This document shows, in pieces, positions 43,622 to 51,949 of a DNA stretch of 64,000 nucleotides; position 1 is the first letter of the stretch; the number at the start of each line of letters is the position of its first letter. The position numbers and the translations under genes were made by a program. Origin of the DNA: Mycobacterium sp. ITM-2016-00317 (GTDB lineage Bacteria; Actinomycetota; Actinomycetes; Mycobacteriales; Mycobacteriaceae); contig NZ_CP134399.1 in the NCBI RefSeq assembly GCF_002968295.1, positions 3,162,001 through 3,226,000 on the forward strand, given 5' to 3'. The notes under the pieces were generated by a model. That model was given only the letters and a program-made list of their open reading frames with translations. It had not been told where the DNA came from and did not search any database.

Positions 43622-43953
43622 CTCTTCTCAGTCGATGTCTTGATTGGGCCGCCGGCCCCTGGCCGACACGCTGGTCAAGTGGTGCGACCGGCTTTCCCAT
43701 GCGAGCCCCCACGCGCGCGCATGAGAGGTCCACCCTCGATCAGCATGTTTTTCGATTGAGCATTGCTGCGGCCAGTGGGTTCGGTAAGCCGCCGCTCCGG
43801 CTTCTCGTGTGGGAGTAGCCGTACAAGTCAGTGTGGCCGGTTCGTGATGTCTTACTTCATGTCGGGTGTGCCAACAGAACGCCGAACCTGCTGGCCGCGT
43901 TCGGCATCAAGCAGTCTTGCAAGGAGCAGTTCGACGGCACTTCTCTACCACCT
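43622..43953. other. Gap without a recognisable gene
   Basis: About 330 bases between the ADC gene and a TetR remnant. It should hold the ADC promoter, but no clear -35/-10 pair, palindrome or copy of the 28-nt element was found. Short open frames here have no recognisable homology. Confidence 0.5.
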
Positions 43954-44307
43954 TCAGCGGTCACAGGTGTGCGCGGGGGCGGGCGCCGTCCAGGAACAGA
44001 CGAGGTCTCCGGCGTCCACCGCGGCGGAGAAGACGGCCACCACGGGATCGAGGACCCGGCTGACGTAGAGCTGCGAGACGTGATCTCTGGCTGAGTCGCT
44101 CACGTGGTCCAACGCGTCGTAGACGCCTTGCTCGAGCGAGACGGTCGACTGTGCGTACTCGCCGCATGCGCGCGCCAGCGCGCCAAGCCGCGTTTCGAGC
44201 GGCCCGTCGGTGTCGACGGCGTCCTGCACGCGACGGTGAAGCGCGTCGATGTAGCGCTCGGCGACCGCCACGTAGAGGCGTTGTGGGTACCGAGTCAGCC
44301 AACCCAC
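43954..44307 (-). pseudogene. TetR-family regulator remnant, N-terminal DNA-binding part missing
   Basis: The readable part RLYVAVAERYIDALHRRVQDAV, ETRLGALARACGEYAQSTVSLEQGVYDALDHV resembles the segment that follows the helix-turn-helix in TetR proteins, normally introduced by a YxxFGxKxAL motif. Directly upstream another frame shows GTHNA, as though one base were lost, but beyond that no helix-turn-helix can be found before the start of the next gene. The C-terminal domain is also short. Best read as a 5'-truncated relic. Confidence 0.5.
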
Positions 44308-44396
44308 TGGTAGGTAGCCCGGTCAATCCGATGAGTTCACCGGCCCACCGCAGTCAGAATGAGGGTCACCGGGATCGCCAACGGATCGGAGAAGCT

Positions 44397-45006
44397 GTGC
44401 CCAGAACAAATCTTTCGATGTCGATCTCCGCCGACGGCTATGTGGCAGGGCCCGAGCAAAGCGCAGACCAGCCCCTCGGCGTCGGCGGGCAGAGACTTCA
44501 CGGCTGGCACCTCGGCCCCGAGAAGGACCATCCGGTCAACCGGCAGGTGGTGTCGGACATGATGGACGGCATCGGCGCGACGATCATGGGCGCAACATGT
44601 TCGGTCCCGTTCGGGGCGCATGGGGGGACTCGGATTGGAGAGGGTGGTGGGGTGAGGACCCGCCCTACCACTGCCCGGTGTTCGTGCTGACCCACCATGC
44701 CCGCGACCCCATCGAGATGGGGGGTGGAACGACCTTCCACTTCGTCACCGACGGGATCGAATCCGCGTACCGCCAGGCCGAGGCGGCCGCCGGCACCAAG
44801 GCCATCTCGATCGCCGGTGGCGCATCGTGTGCCCGCCAGGCCATCAAAGCGGGGCTGGTCGACGAAATCGATCTGCAGGTCAACCCGGTCATACTTGGTT
44901 CGGGCGAGCGCCTGTTCGACGGTTTCGAGGCCGGCCTTATCTCGAACTCGAGCGGGTACTTCAGGCGCCCGGCGTCGCGCACCTCCGCTTCCGCGTGATC
45001 CGCTGA
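44397..45006 (+). pseudogene. RibD/dihydrofolate-reductase-like protein, two frameshifts
   Basis: The GTG at 44397 (GGAGAAGCT upstream) opens SMSISADGYVAGPEQSADQPLG, a typical start of actinobacterial DHFR-fold reductases, to GIGATIMG near 44590. There one base is missing (GGC-GC where GGC-CGC is expected) and the next frame gives NMFGPVRGAWGDSDWRGWWG, DPIEMGGGTTFHFVTDG and IKAGLVDEIDLQVNPVILGSGERLFDG. A second loss near 44938 shifts to LERVLQAPGVAHLRFRVIR and the stop at 45004-45006. With both bases restored the gene has 204 codons, a normal length. Confidence 0.8.
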
Positions 45007-45057
45007 CGCCGACCGGCGACGTTGCCGGATCGGCGAAGCTTCGGCAGTGTGGAGGGC

Positions 45058-45522
45058 ATGAGCGACGACGCAAAGGTCACTGTCGAACGAACCATCACCG
45101 CACCCGTCGATGTCATCTTCGACGTGCTGTCCAATCCCGCCCGACACCCGGCCCTTGACGGCTCCGGGTTTGTCCGCAGTGTGGACCACGCCGATCGCAT
45201 CCAGAAGGTCGGCGAAGTCTTCACGATGAACATGCAGGGCGACCACATGGGCGGTGAGTACAAGACCGACAACCATGTGTCCGGTTATGCGAAGGACAAG
45301 CTGCTGGCCTGGAAGACCGCGCCCGCGGGCACCGAACCGCCCGGATGGGAGTGGCTGTGGGAGCTGGAGTCCCAGGGCCCCGGTGAGACATTGGTCCGCC
45401 ACACCTATGACTGGTCCAAGGTCACCGACAAGAAGCTGCTCGAGGCGGTGAAGTTCCCGTTGGTCACCAAGGATCAACTGTCCGACACCCTGGCCCGAAT
45501 TGCCGCCGAGGTCTCGTCCTGA
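45058..45522 (+). CDS. SRPBCC-family protein
   Basis: A 154-residue START-like protein: VTVERTITAPVDVIFDVLSNPARHPALDGSGFVRSV at the N-terminus, then EVFTMNMQGDHMGGEYKTDNHV and HTYDWSKVTDKKLLEAVKFPLV. Such proteins are common in mycobacteria; ligand unknown. The ATG at 45058 follows GGAGGG. It lies 52 bases after the frameshifted reductase gene. Confidence 0.85.
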   Translation: MSDDAKVTVERTITAPVDVIFDVLSNPARHPALDGSGFVRSVDHADRIQKVGEVFTMNMQGDHMGGEYKTDNHVSGYAKDKLLAWKTAPAGTEPPGWEWLWELESQGPGETLVRHTYDWSKVTDKKLLEAVKFPLVTKDQLSDTLARIAAEVSS

Positions 45523-45541
45523 CCGAGCTCGCTGCAAAGGG

Positions 45542-45916
45542 TCAGGCCGGGGGAGCGGCCATAGGCTGTGCCCCGGGGGGACTGAATTCCAGGGCGTACC
45601 GCGACTTTCCGGATGCGTCAGTCGGCGCCGCTCGTCGCGCCACCTCAGCATCTTCTCCAACGTCGAAAAGTCGTAACCCTCTGCCGTAGGACAGATCGCC
45701 GTCGGGGCGACCCGATTCTTCGGTGTGCTCTGCCAGCCGTGCTGCGACGATGCGGTAGTCGTCGATCGGCAGAAGTAGAGTGCACGTCGCGCGACAGCGG
45801 GCAGGGTTGCGGTTGGCGCCGGAGCCGGCGACCAGGATGGGGATCTTGCGCACCGGGGCGGGGTTCGGTCGTGTGAGCCGACCCCGAGACGCGAACCCGG
45901 CCCATTCGAGCCGCAT
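45542..45916 (-). pseudogene. Possible fragment of an LLM-class oxidoreductase
   Basis: The minus strand reads RPNPAPVRKIPILVAGSGANRN, which resembles the RPVQ-PIPILIGGxG strand of luciferase-like oxidoreductases, followed by DDYRIVAARLAEHTEESGRPDGDLSYGRGLRLFDVGEDAEVAR, which would suit the later part of that fold. The flanking conserved parts are missing. It could instead be a non-coding stretch or a divergent small gene. Confidence 0.35.
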
Positions 45917-45970
45917 GTGTGCTTACGATGCGTTCTGGTGCCATCACGGCTGCGCACCGTAGGAGGGCGA

Positions 45971-46357
45971 ATGAACCTCGAGAAGGTCGTTTTCGGATTC
46001 TTCGTGCTCTTCGCCGCGACGTTGAACTTCGGCTTCTTCATCGGCGATATCGGCGACCCCGCACTGCACAACAGCTACGAGCTCTACGCCGCGGTGGTCG
46101 TGAACCTCATCGCGACCGTGCTCAAGTTCGGTGACCGCACCCAGATCGGGGCCGTACACCTGGCCACAAGCCTGGTGGCCGACCTCCAGCTCATCTCCGC
46201 AGCGCTCGTATGGGGATATGCCTCCTACGTCGCCACCGAGGGGTTGACCAGGGAGGCCACCGCCAGCGTGGTGTCGCTGTCCGGCGGCGCGCTGGTCGCG
46301 AACATAGTGTCGGTCGTCTTGCTGGTGGTCGAGACCGTGTCTTTCCAGCGCCGTTAG
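45971..46357 (+). CDS. DUF6394-type small membrane protein
   Basis: A 128-residue integral membrane protein with four hydrophobic segments (VVFGFFVLFAATLNFGFFIG, LYAAVVVNLIATVLKFG, LATSLVADLQLISAALVWGYA, GGALVANIVSVVLLVVETV). It resembles the DUF6394 family, which I recall as often encoded beside TrkA-domain ion channels. The ATG at 45971 follows AGGAGG. The channel gene starts 9 bases after its stop, so the two form a unit; an accessory role is inferred. Confidence 0.75.
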   Translation: MNLEKVVFGFFVLFAATLNFGFFIGDIGDPALHNSYELYAAVVVNLIATVLKFGDRTQIGAVHLATSLVADLQLISAALVWGYASYVATEGLTREATASVVSLSGGALVANIVSVVLLVVETVSFQRR

Positions 46358-46366
46358 GAACCGGCC

Positions 46367-48178
46367 GTGAGCAACCCGCTGCTGCTGCTCTGGTCTCGCC
46401 TGTTCGGCACGGAGCAGGCGCGCCGCGCGCCGCGCTGGCGGGCGCCGATGGCCACCTCCAGGAAGGCCTCGGCCACAATCTTTTTGGTGATGCGCCGGAT
46501 GCGAGTGCCGCTGATCGTCCTGATCGTGATTTTCGCGATCACCACCCTGGGCCTCACGCTGATCCCCGGCCAGGATGCGCAGGGCCGCCCGTGGCGCATG
46601 GGCTTTTTCGACGCCTTTTACGTGATGAGCTATACCGGTTCCACGATCGGCTTCGGTGAGATCCCATACCCGTTCACCTACAACCAGCGCATGTGGTTGA
46701 CGATCTCGATCTATCTCACGGTGGTGGGCTGGGCGTACGCAATCGGGTCACTTCTGGCCCTGTTGCAGGAACGTGGCTTCCGGCAGGCGCTCGCTCTGCA
46801 GCATTTCACGCGCAAGGTCGACCGGATGCGAGAACCGTTCCTGCTCATCGTCGGGTACGGGCGCACCGGTGAACTCCTTGCCCGCTCGCTGGATGCGCTG
46901 GGGCGGCGCTTCGTGGTGATCGACAGTGATGACGAGCGAATCGATGACCTCGACATGGACTCGTACCGCGCGGACGTGCCCGGCCTCGTTGCCGATGCCG
47001 GCGACCCCGGACACCTCGCGGTCGCAGGGCTGGATCTGCCGTCCTGTGAGGGCGTGTTGGCGCTGACCGACGACGATGAAGCCAATCTGGCTGTCGTGCA
47101 GGCCACGGCGTTGCTGCGGCCCGACCTCCTCGTCATCAGCCGGGCGGTCTCGCCGACGACCGCGGAACGGATGCGCGCTTTCGGCACGCCCACCGTCGTC
47201 AATCCGTTCGACCGATTCGGCGATCACCTCCGGGTGGCGCTGCGCGCCCCGGCCTCCTATCAGCTCATGACCTGGCTGGAGAGCGGACCCGGCGCCCGCC
47301 TACCGCCCCGTGGCTGCCCACCTTCCCAGGGACACTGGGTGATCTGCGGTTACGGGCGCTTCGGCCGGGAAGTGACCCAGGACCTGCGCGCCGAGGGTTT
47401 GGACGTGACGGTGGTCGAGCCCAAAGACGTCGCCGAGCACGGCCCGGACACCATCGTGGGTTACGGCTACGAACCAGATGTGCTCACCCGGGCAGGGATC
47501 GAACGCGCCGCCGGGTTCGTGGCCGCCACGGACAACGACACCACCAATCTCTCGCTGATCGCTTCGGCCCGCCGGGCCAACCCCACGTTGTTCGTCGCGG
47601 CGAGGCAGAACAAGGCGGCCAGTGCGCCGCTGTTTGCAGCCGTAGAGGTCGACTCGATACTCGTCCCGGCAGACGTTGTCGCGCGCGAGGTGTACGCGCT
47701 TCTGGCCACGCCCCTGATGTGGCGGTTCCTGCGTGAGGTGCCGCGGCACGAAGATGCCTGGGCGGCCGCCATCGTCGACCGATTGACGCTGCTGTGCGGA
47801 GAGCGGTTGCAGGCGGTGTGGAAAGTACGGCTGACCGCGACGGAGGCCCCGGCCTTGACGATGTGGCTCGCCGAGGGCGGGGCGCGACTGGGAGACCTGC
47901 TGCGCAACCCGGATGACCGTGATGAACCGCTGCACGCGGTCCCGTTGCTGCTCGCGCGCGCAGCCGGGGGTGGCGACGACGCGGGCTTTGTGCTGGCACC
48001 GGACGATGATGTGGTGCTGGCTCCGGACGACGAGTTGCTGCTGGTCGGCTGGCCGTCTGCACGTCGCCTGCTCGACGCCACGCTCCTGGTCGACGCCACC
48101 AGGGAGTACGTCGTGCACGGACGGTACGTGCCTTCCAGCTGGGTGTGGCGCAAGCTGACCCGTTCCCGGGCAACCTGA
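46367..48178 (+). CDS. Two-RCK potassium-channel-like protein
   Basis: A 603-residue ion channel with a TM-pore-TM module: the first helix VPLIVLIVIFAITTLGLTLIP is near residue 48, the pore and filter YTGSTIGFGEIPY near residue 88, and the second helix ISIYLTVVGWAYAIGSLLALL near 110. Two RCK/TrkA-N domains follow: FLLIVGYGRTGELLARSL at about 160 and WVICGYGRFGREVTQDL at about 322, each with a Rossmann GxGxxG motif. The filter TIGFGE differs from the classical TVGYGD, so ion selectivity is uncertain. A GTG starts the gene 9 bases after the DUF6394-type gene. Confidence 0.9.
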   Translation: MSNPLLLLWSRLFGTEQARRAPRWRAPMATSRKASATIFLVMRRMRVPLIVLIVIFAITTLGLTLIPGQDAQGRPWRMGFFDAFYVMSYTGSTIGFGEIPYPFTYNQRMWLTISIYLTVVGWAYAIGSLLALLQERGFRQALALQHFTRKVDRMREPFLLIVGYGRTGELLARSLDALGRRFVVIDSDDERIDDLDMDSYRADVPGLVADAGDPGHLAVAGLDLPSCEGVLALTDDDEANLAVVQATALLRPDLLVISRAVSPTTAERMRAFGTPTVVNPFDRFGDHLRVALRAPASYQLMTWLESGPGARLPPRGCPPSQGHWVICGYGRFGREVTQDLRAEGLDVTVVEPKDVAEHGPDTIVGYGYEPDVLTRAGIERAAGFVAATDNDTTNLSLIASARRANPTLFVAARQNKAASAPLFAAVEVDSILVPADVVAREVYALLATPLMWRFLREVPRHEDAWAAAIVDRLTLLCGERLQAVWKVRLTATEAPALTMWLAEGGARLGDLLRNPDDRDEPLHAVPLLLARAAGGGDDAGFVLAPDDDVVLAPDDELLLVGWPSARRLLDATLLVDATREYVVHGRYVPSSWVWRKLTRSRAT

Positions 48179-48179
48179 T

Positions 48180-48869
48180 TCAGCTCTTCTGCGACGCCAA
48201 CTGCTTGATCAGTACGGCAGCAGCTTCCGCTGAGGACCCGGGGTTCTGCCCGGTGATCAGAAGGTTGTCGGTCACGACGTACGAGCCCCAATCCGGTCCC
48301 TTGGAGTAGACGCCCCCCAGGGCCTTGAGTTCGTCCTCGACCAAGAACGGCACGACGTCGGTGAGGCCGACTGCTTCTTCTTCGGAGTTGGCGAAACCGG
48401 TGACCTTCATGCCCTCGACGAGCGGTTCTCCGCCGGGCTTCTTCACATGGCGAAGGACGCCGGGCGCGTGGCAGACGAGCGCCACGGGTTTGCCGGCGGC
48501 CAAGAACGATTGGATGAGCGCGACCGAATCCGGATCCTCCGCGAGGTCCCAGAGAGGCCCGTGACCACCGGGGTAGAAGACGGTATCGAAATCTTCGGCG
48601 GAGACGCTGTCCAAGCGCACCGTGGAGGCGAGTTGGGCGTTGGCTGATGCGTCGGATTCGAAGCGACGCGTGAGGTCGGTCTGGGAGGAGGGTTCATTGC
48701 TCTTCGGATCGAGCGGGGGCTGCCCGCCCTTCGGCGAGGCCAGCACGATGTCGGCGTCGGCGTCTTTGAATGCGTAGTAGGGGGCAGCAAGCTCTTCGAG
48801 CCAGAACCCCGTCTTACGCCCTGTGTCACCGAGTTCATCGTGCGAGGTCAAGACGATCAGAATTCTCAT
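48180..48869 (-). CDS. DJ-1/PfpI-family, Hsp31-like glyoxalase III or chaperone
   Basis: A 229-residue class I amidotransferase-like protein. The nucleophile is in VALVCHAPGVL, the conserved glutamate in TGFWLEELAAPYYAF, and FYPGGHGPLWDL is typical of Hsp31-type members that act on methylglyoxal without glutathione or as holdases. Convergent with the channel gene with a 1-base gap. Confidence 0.9.
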   Translation of the reverse strand: MRILIVLTSHDELGDTGRKTGFWLEELAAPYYAFKDADADIVLASPKGGQPPLDPKSNEPSSQTDLTRRFESDASANAQLASTVRLDSVSAEDFDTVFYPGGHGPLWDLAEDPDSVALIQSFLAAGKPVALVCHAPGVLRHVKKPGGEPLVEGMKVTGFANSEEEAVGLTDVVPFLVEDELKALGGVYSKGPDWGSYVVTDNLLITGQNPGSSAEAAAVLIKQLASQKS

Positions 48870-48974
48870 GGTGCTTCTTCCCTCTGAGGTGTGACGGCCG
48901 GACCATCAATTGTCCGCCGGGGTCACCGTTCCGCGCGAAAAACGTTGCCGCGGGAAACTGACAGAATCCCTGAC

Positions 48975-49157
48975 ATGGACCACGTGCTGCTTCGGGCGTA
49001 CCGCGAAGGACACGCGGCCTTCCCCGACACACTCGACAACCCGTATGCCGGTCACCTCGCCGCCGCCCGCCTGTGGCGGCTGGGTTGGCAGAAGGCACGC
49101 GCCGAACACCGGGGCGAGCCGTTCCCGCCGAACACCGAGTTGGACGTCAAGGGCTGA
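48975..49157 (+). CDS. Very small protein resembling ribosome modulation factor
   Basis: A 60-residue protein: DHVLLRAYREGHAAFPDTLDNPYAG then AARLWRLGWQKARAEH. The pattern (aromatic-REG near the start, NPY, a W-x-x-GW helix near the end) resembles Rmf/CrpP-like short proteins. Rmf binds and hibernates ribosomes in gammaproteobacteria; transfer of that role here is only an inference. The ATG at 48975 lacks a strong ribosome site. Confidence 0.55.
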   Translation: MDHVLLRAYREGHAAFPDTLDNPYAGHLAAARLWRLGWQKARAEHRGEPFPPNTELDVKG

Positions 49158-49174
49158 CGCAGGCGCAGCTCAGA

Positions 49175-50356
49175 TCAACCGGCGGTCCCGGAGAGTTGCT
49201 GTGCCACTGCGTCGAACGCCCGCAACATGTCCGACAGCATCCGCGGGTCCCCGGCGTCGGGCTGGGTGGACAACTTGGCGGCGACCACCTCGGCGGAGCG
49301 GTTGACGTAGATCATCTGCCCGTGCATGCCCTGGCACAACACGACGTTGTTGCCCGGGTAGGGAAACCACACCTGGTTGCGGTACATCCCGCCGGGCATC
49401 GTGTTCTCGCCCGGGCCGGCGGCGAACGCCTCTCGCGAGTCGGGCCCGCCCTGCAGGGTGTCGGCGATCCACGCCGCCGGAACCACCTGGCGGCCGGTCA
49501 ACGAGACACCCTCGTGCAGGAATAGCGTCCCGAACCGGATCAGGTCGGTCAGACACGCGCTGATACCGCCGTCGAAGAAGCCGGTGCCGTCGGTGTCGAC
49601 ACCGATGGTGGCGTCACTTCCGGCGCCGAGTCGGCTCCACAACAGTTCCGACATCAGTTCGGGCATCCGCTGACCTCCCGCGATTTCGCAGACCCAGCCG
49701 AGGACGTCGGTTTCGCACGAGCGGTACTCGAACGGCCCTCCGTGATCTGACTTCTGTCGAAGGGCGAGCAGGAAGTCACGCAGCGTGGACGGGGCTTCTG
49801 GATCTCTGCGCGGTGCCCATCCGACCGCCTGGTCGAGCAGGTGTATCTCGGCGGTCGGGTGAAGGTAGTTGTCCGAGAAGGCGATACCCGACCGCATGTC
49901 CAACAGCTGGCGTACCGTGGCGCCGGCGTAGCCACTGGTTCCCAATGCGGGAACGTAGGACGTGACCGGCGCGTCGAGATCGATCGCGCCGCCTCCGTGC
50001 AGGGCGCCCACCACGGCCGCCACCAGCGATTTGCTCACCGAGAACAGCAGATGCCGGGTGTGGGCTGTGAAGCCGTCGAAGTATTCCTCGGTGATCATCG
50101 AATCGTGGTGCGCGACGGCCCATCCGTCGGTCGCGGTGCGGGCCAGCACTGCGCCGACGGTGGTGTGCGTGGCCTCGCTGTCGGACACTTCGATGCCGAC
50201 GATCGGCGTACTGACCGAGCGCAACGCCGCGACCGCCTCGACGCCGCGGGAGATCACCGCAGTCGGCACGAAGTCCTCGACGTGCTGAAATGACCAGTGC
50301 GCGTATGGCTGCGACAGCCAGTTGGCCAGGGAGATACCGGCCGGGGCGTTGCTCAC
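49175..50356 (-). CDS. Serine hydrolase of the beta-lactamase/DD-peptidase fold
   Basis: A 393-residue class C beta-lactamase-like hydrolase. The SxxK motif is in LLFSVSKSLVAAVVG, with the nucleophilic serine and lysine, and the second motif is YRSCETDVLG in place of YxN. No signal peptide is seen, so it should act in the cytosol. Its GTG start at 50356 overlaps the TGA of the ATP-grasp gene (GTGA), a strong sign of coupled expression. It might hydrolyse or form an amide or ester made with the ATP-grasp enzyme. Confidence 0.85.
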   Translation of the reverse strand: MSNAPAGISLANWLSQPYAHWSFQHVEDFVPTAVISRGVEAVAALRSVSTPIVGIEVSDSEATHTTVGAVLARTATDGWAVAHHDSMITEEYFDGFTAHTRHLLFSVSKSLVAAVVGALHGGGAIDLDAPVTSYVPALGTSGYAGATVRQLLDMRSGIAFSDNYLHPTAEIHLLDQAVGWAPRRDPEAPSTLRDFLLALRQKSDHGGPFEYRSCETDVLGWVCEIAGGQRMPELMSELLWSRLGAGSDATIGVDTDGTGFFDGGISACLTDLIRFGTLFLHEGVSLTGRQVVPAAWIADTLQGGPDSREAFAAGPGENTMPGGMYRNQVWFPYPGNNVVLCQGMHGQMIYVNRSAEVVAAKLSTQPDAGDPRMLSDMLRAFDAVAQQLSGTAG

Positions 50357-51828
50357 GCTCGTGCGACGAGCCGCGACACCATCGTCGTGGCCGGCGTCAG
50401 GGGCGTCGAGGCGAACTGCGCCTTGATCCCGTTGATCCAGTGCCGGCAGCGCTCGGTGAGTTGGTAATCCTCGGTCTGCAGGTGCCCGCGGGTGACAAGC
50501 ACGCCGAGTTGGGCGCCCTCGCAGCGTATTTCGCCGGGTGCCGCGACGCGCATGTAGAAGGCCTCGGACTCGTCGAGCAGCGTCGCCGCATCGTTGCCGG
50601 GGCGCGCAAAGGAAACGTGCCCGTCGTCGTGGAGGTGCCACACCCCGGTGCGCGGGGTGGCGGTGAAGATCTCCACGTCCGGTGAGGTCTCCGAGAGGAC
50701 GAGCTGGCCCCAGACCTCGTTCTCGCCGTAGCCGCGCTCCCAGCGCGCGTTGATCTCGTCGATGTCGAGCTCGTAGTCGACGTCCATGTACTCGAGCAGG
50801 TGAAAGAGAAACAGCGGCATGTCGGCGTAGGCCTCGGTGGTCAGGTTCGTCATCGGGCTCACGCCGCTCAGGCGGGGGTTCACCTCGCCGAGGTAGAGCT
50901 GGTCTGCGTCAAGGTCGTGCAGCAGATCCACCTCGAAGTAGCCGCGGTACCCCTGGCGGTGCAGGACGTCGCCCAGTTTGCCGACCATCTCCCGGGCCGC
51001 ACGCGTCTGGGCAGGCGGCAGCACCTCGCGCCAGATGTCGTTGCCGCACCAGCTGCCCTTGCCCGGGGTCACCTCCGGATAGCCGACGAGACTCGTCATC
51101 GGCGGGCCGGTCACGGTGCCGTGGCGGGTCACCGTGCCCTCGAGGCACACCTCGACGTTGCGGATGCGCTTCATCACCTTGATGTCCTGCCCGCCCAGGG
51201 CACCCGCGGACCGGTCCCAATCGCCCCGGCTCCGAACGAAGAAGGTCCCGCTGCCGGCGTTGCCGTAGGGGATCTCGATGACGAGATCGTCTCCCAGCTC
51301 GGCGCTTTCTGCGAGGGTCACCAGTTCGTCGTAGGAGCCCGCCCGACCCATCACGTGGGGCACGCTCGGCACGCCTGCCTCGTCGGCCAGCTCTGTCATG
51401 ACGAGCTTGGAGTCCAGTCGATGGCGCAGCTCCACCGGCGGGTGCATGACCTCGATTCCCGCCTCGTGCGCCAGCGCCTGAGTCTCCTCGTCCAGCATCA
51501 CGAGGCAGGCCTTGCCGCCACCCTGCTGCGCGACGAAATCCAGTGTTTCGGGATCACGCAGGAGGTGGTTGCACACATCTCCCATCGACCCGAAATCGAT
51601 CCGCTCCCGCCGCCGGGGCACGAACACCCGCGGGTGCTCGCCCTCGAACGAGTCAAAGTAGTTCAGGTAGAAGAAGTTTCGCACCCAACGGTCGATACCC
51701 AGCAGGTTGAACGGAGTCGGCGAGATGAAGTACAGCGGTGTGGTGTTGGTGTGGAAGAAAGCGCGGATGTCCGACAGACCATGCAGCACGGGACGCGGCC
51801 CGTCGCCCGGTCCACCCGCCACGATCAC
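50353..51828 (-). CDS. ATP-grasp ligase of unknown specificity
   Basis: A 491-residue ATP-grasp protein. The central ATP-binding region runs from DSKLVMTELADEAGVPSVPHV near residue 138 to QGYRGYFEVDLLHDL and LYLGEVNPRLSG near residue 300, where the metal-binding Glu-x-Asn-Pro-Arg sits. The N-terminal YFISPTPFNLLGIDRWVRNFFYLNYFDSFEG and the C-terminal 150 residues do not match carboxylases I know. It probably ligates a carboxylate to an amine or similar. It starts at a GTG and overlaps the serine hydrolase gene. Confidence 0.82.
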   Translation of the reverse strand: MIVAGGPGDGPRPVLHGLSDIRAFFHTNTTPLYFISPTPFNLLGIDRWVRNFFYLNYFDSFEGEHPRVFVPRRRERIDFGSMGDVCNHLLRDPETLDFVAQQGGGKACLVMLDEETQALAHEAGIEVMHPPVELRHRLDSKLVMTELADEAGVPSVPHVMGRAGSYDELVTLAESAELGDDLVIEIPYGNAGSGTFFVRSRGDWDRSAGALGGQDIKVMKRIRNVEVCLEGTVTRHGTVTGPPMTSLVGYPEVTPGKGSWCGNDIWREVLPPAQTRAAREMVGKLGDVLHRQGYRGYFEVDLLHDLDADQLYLGEVNPRLSGVSPMTNLTTEAYADMPLFLFHLLEYMDVDYELDIDEINARWERGYGENEVWGQLVLSETSPDVEIFTATPRTGVWHLHDDGHVSFARPGNDAATLLDESEAFYMRVAAPGEIRCEGAQLGVLVTRGHLQTEDYQLTERCRHWINGIKAQFASTPLTPATTMVSRLVARA

Positions 51829-51949
51829 GCCCGCCGAGTCGGTGTCGGGTGTACCTCCATGGCACCAGTGTGCGCCCGGCCCGTCGGCCGTGTCGACGTA
51901 TGACGCGCCCGCGGGCCGGCATCTGAGTGCATCCGCAAGTACTTCACCG

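Noticed and set aside
43622..43700. A third copy of the 28-nt element upstream of the ADC gene
   Set aside because: TCGATGTCTTGAT resembles part of TCGATGTATTACC, but the first half of the element is absent and orientation differs, so this is probably chance.
44151..44396. N-terminal extension of the RibD-like gene on the plus strand
   Set aside because: The frame is open but Arg/Ala-rich and antisense to the TetR remnant; the GTG at 44397 with a ribosome site fits the family's start.
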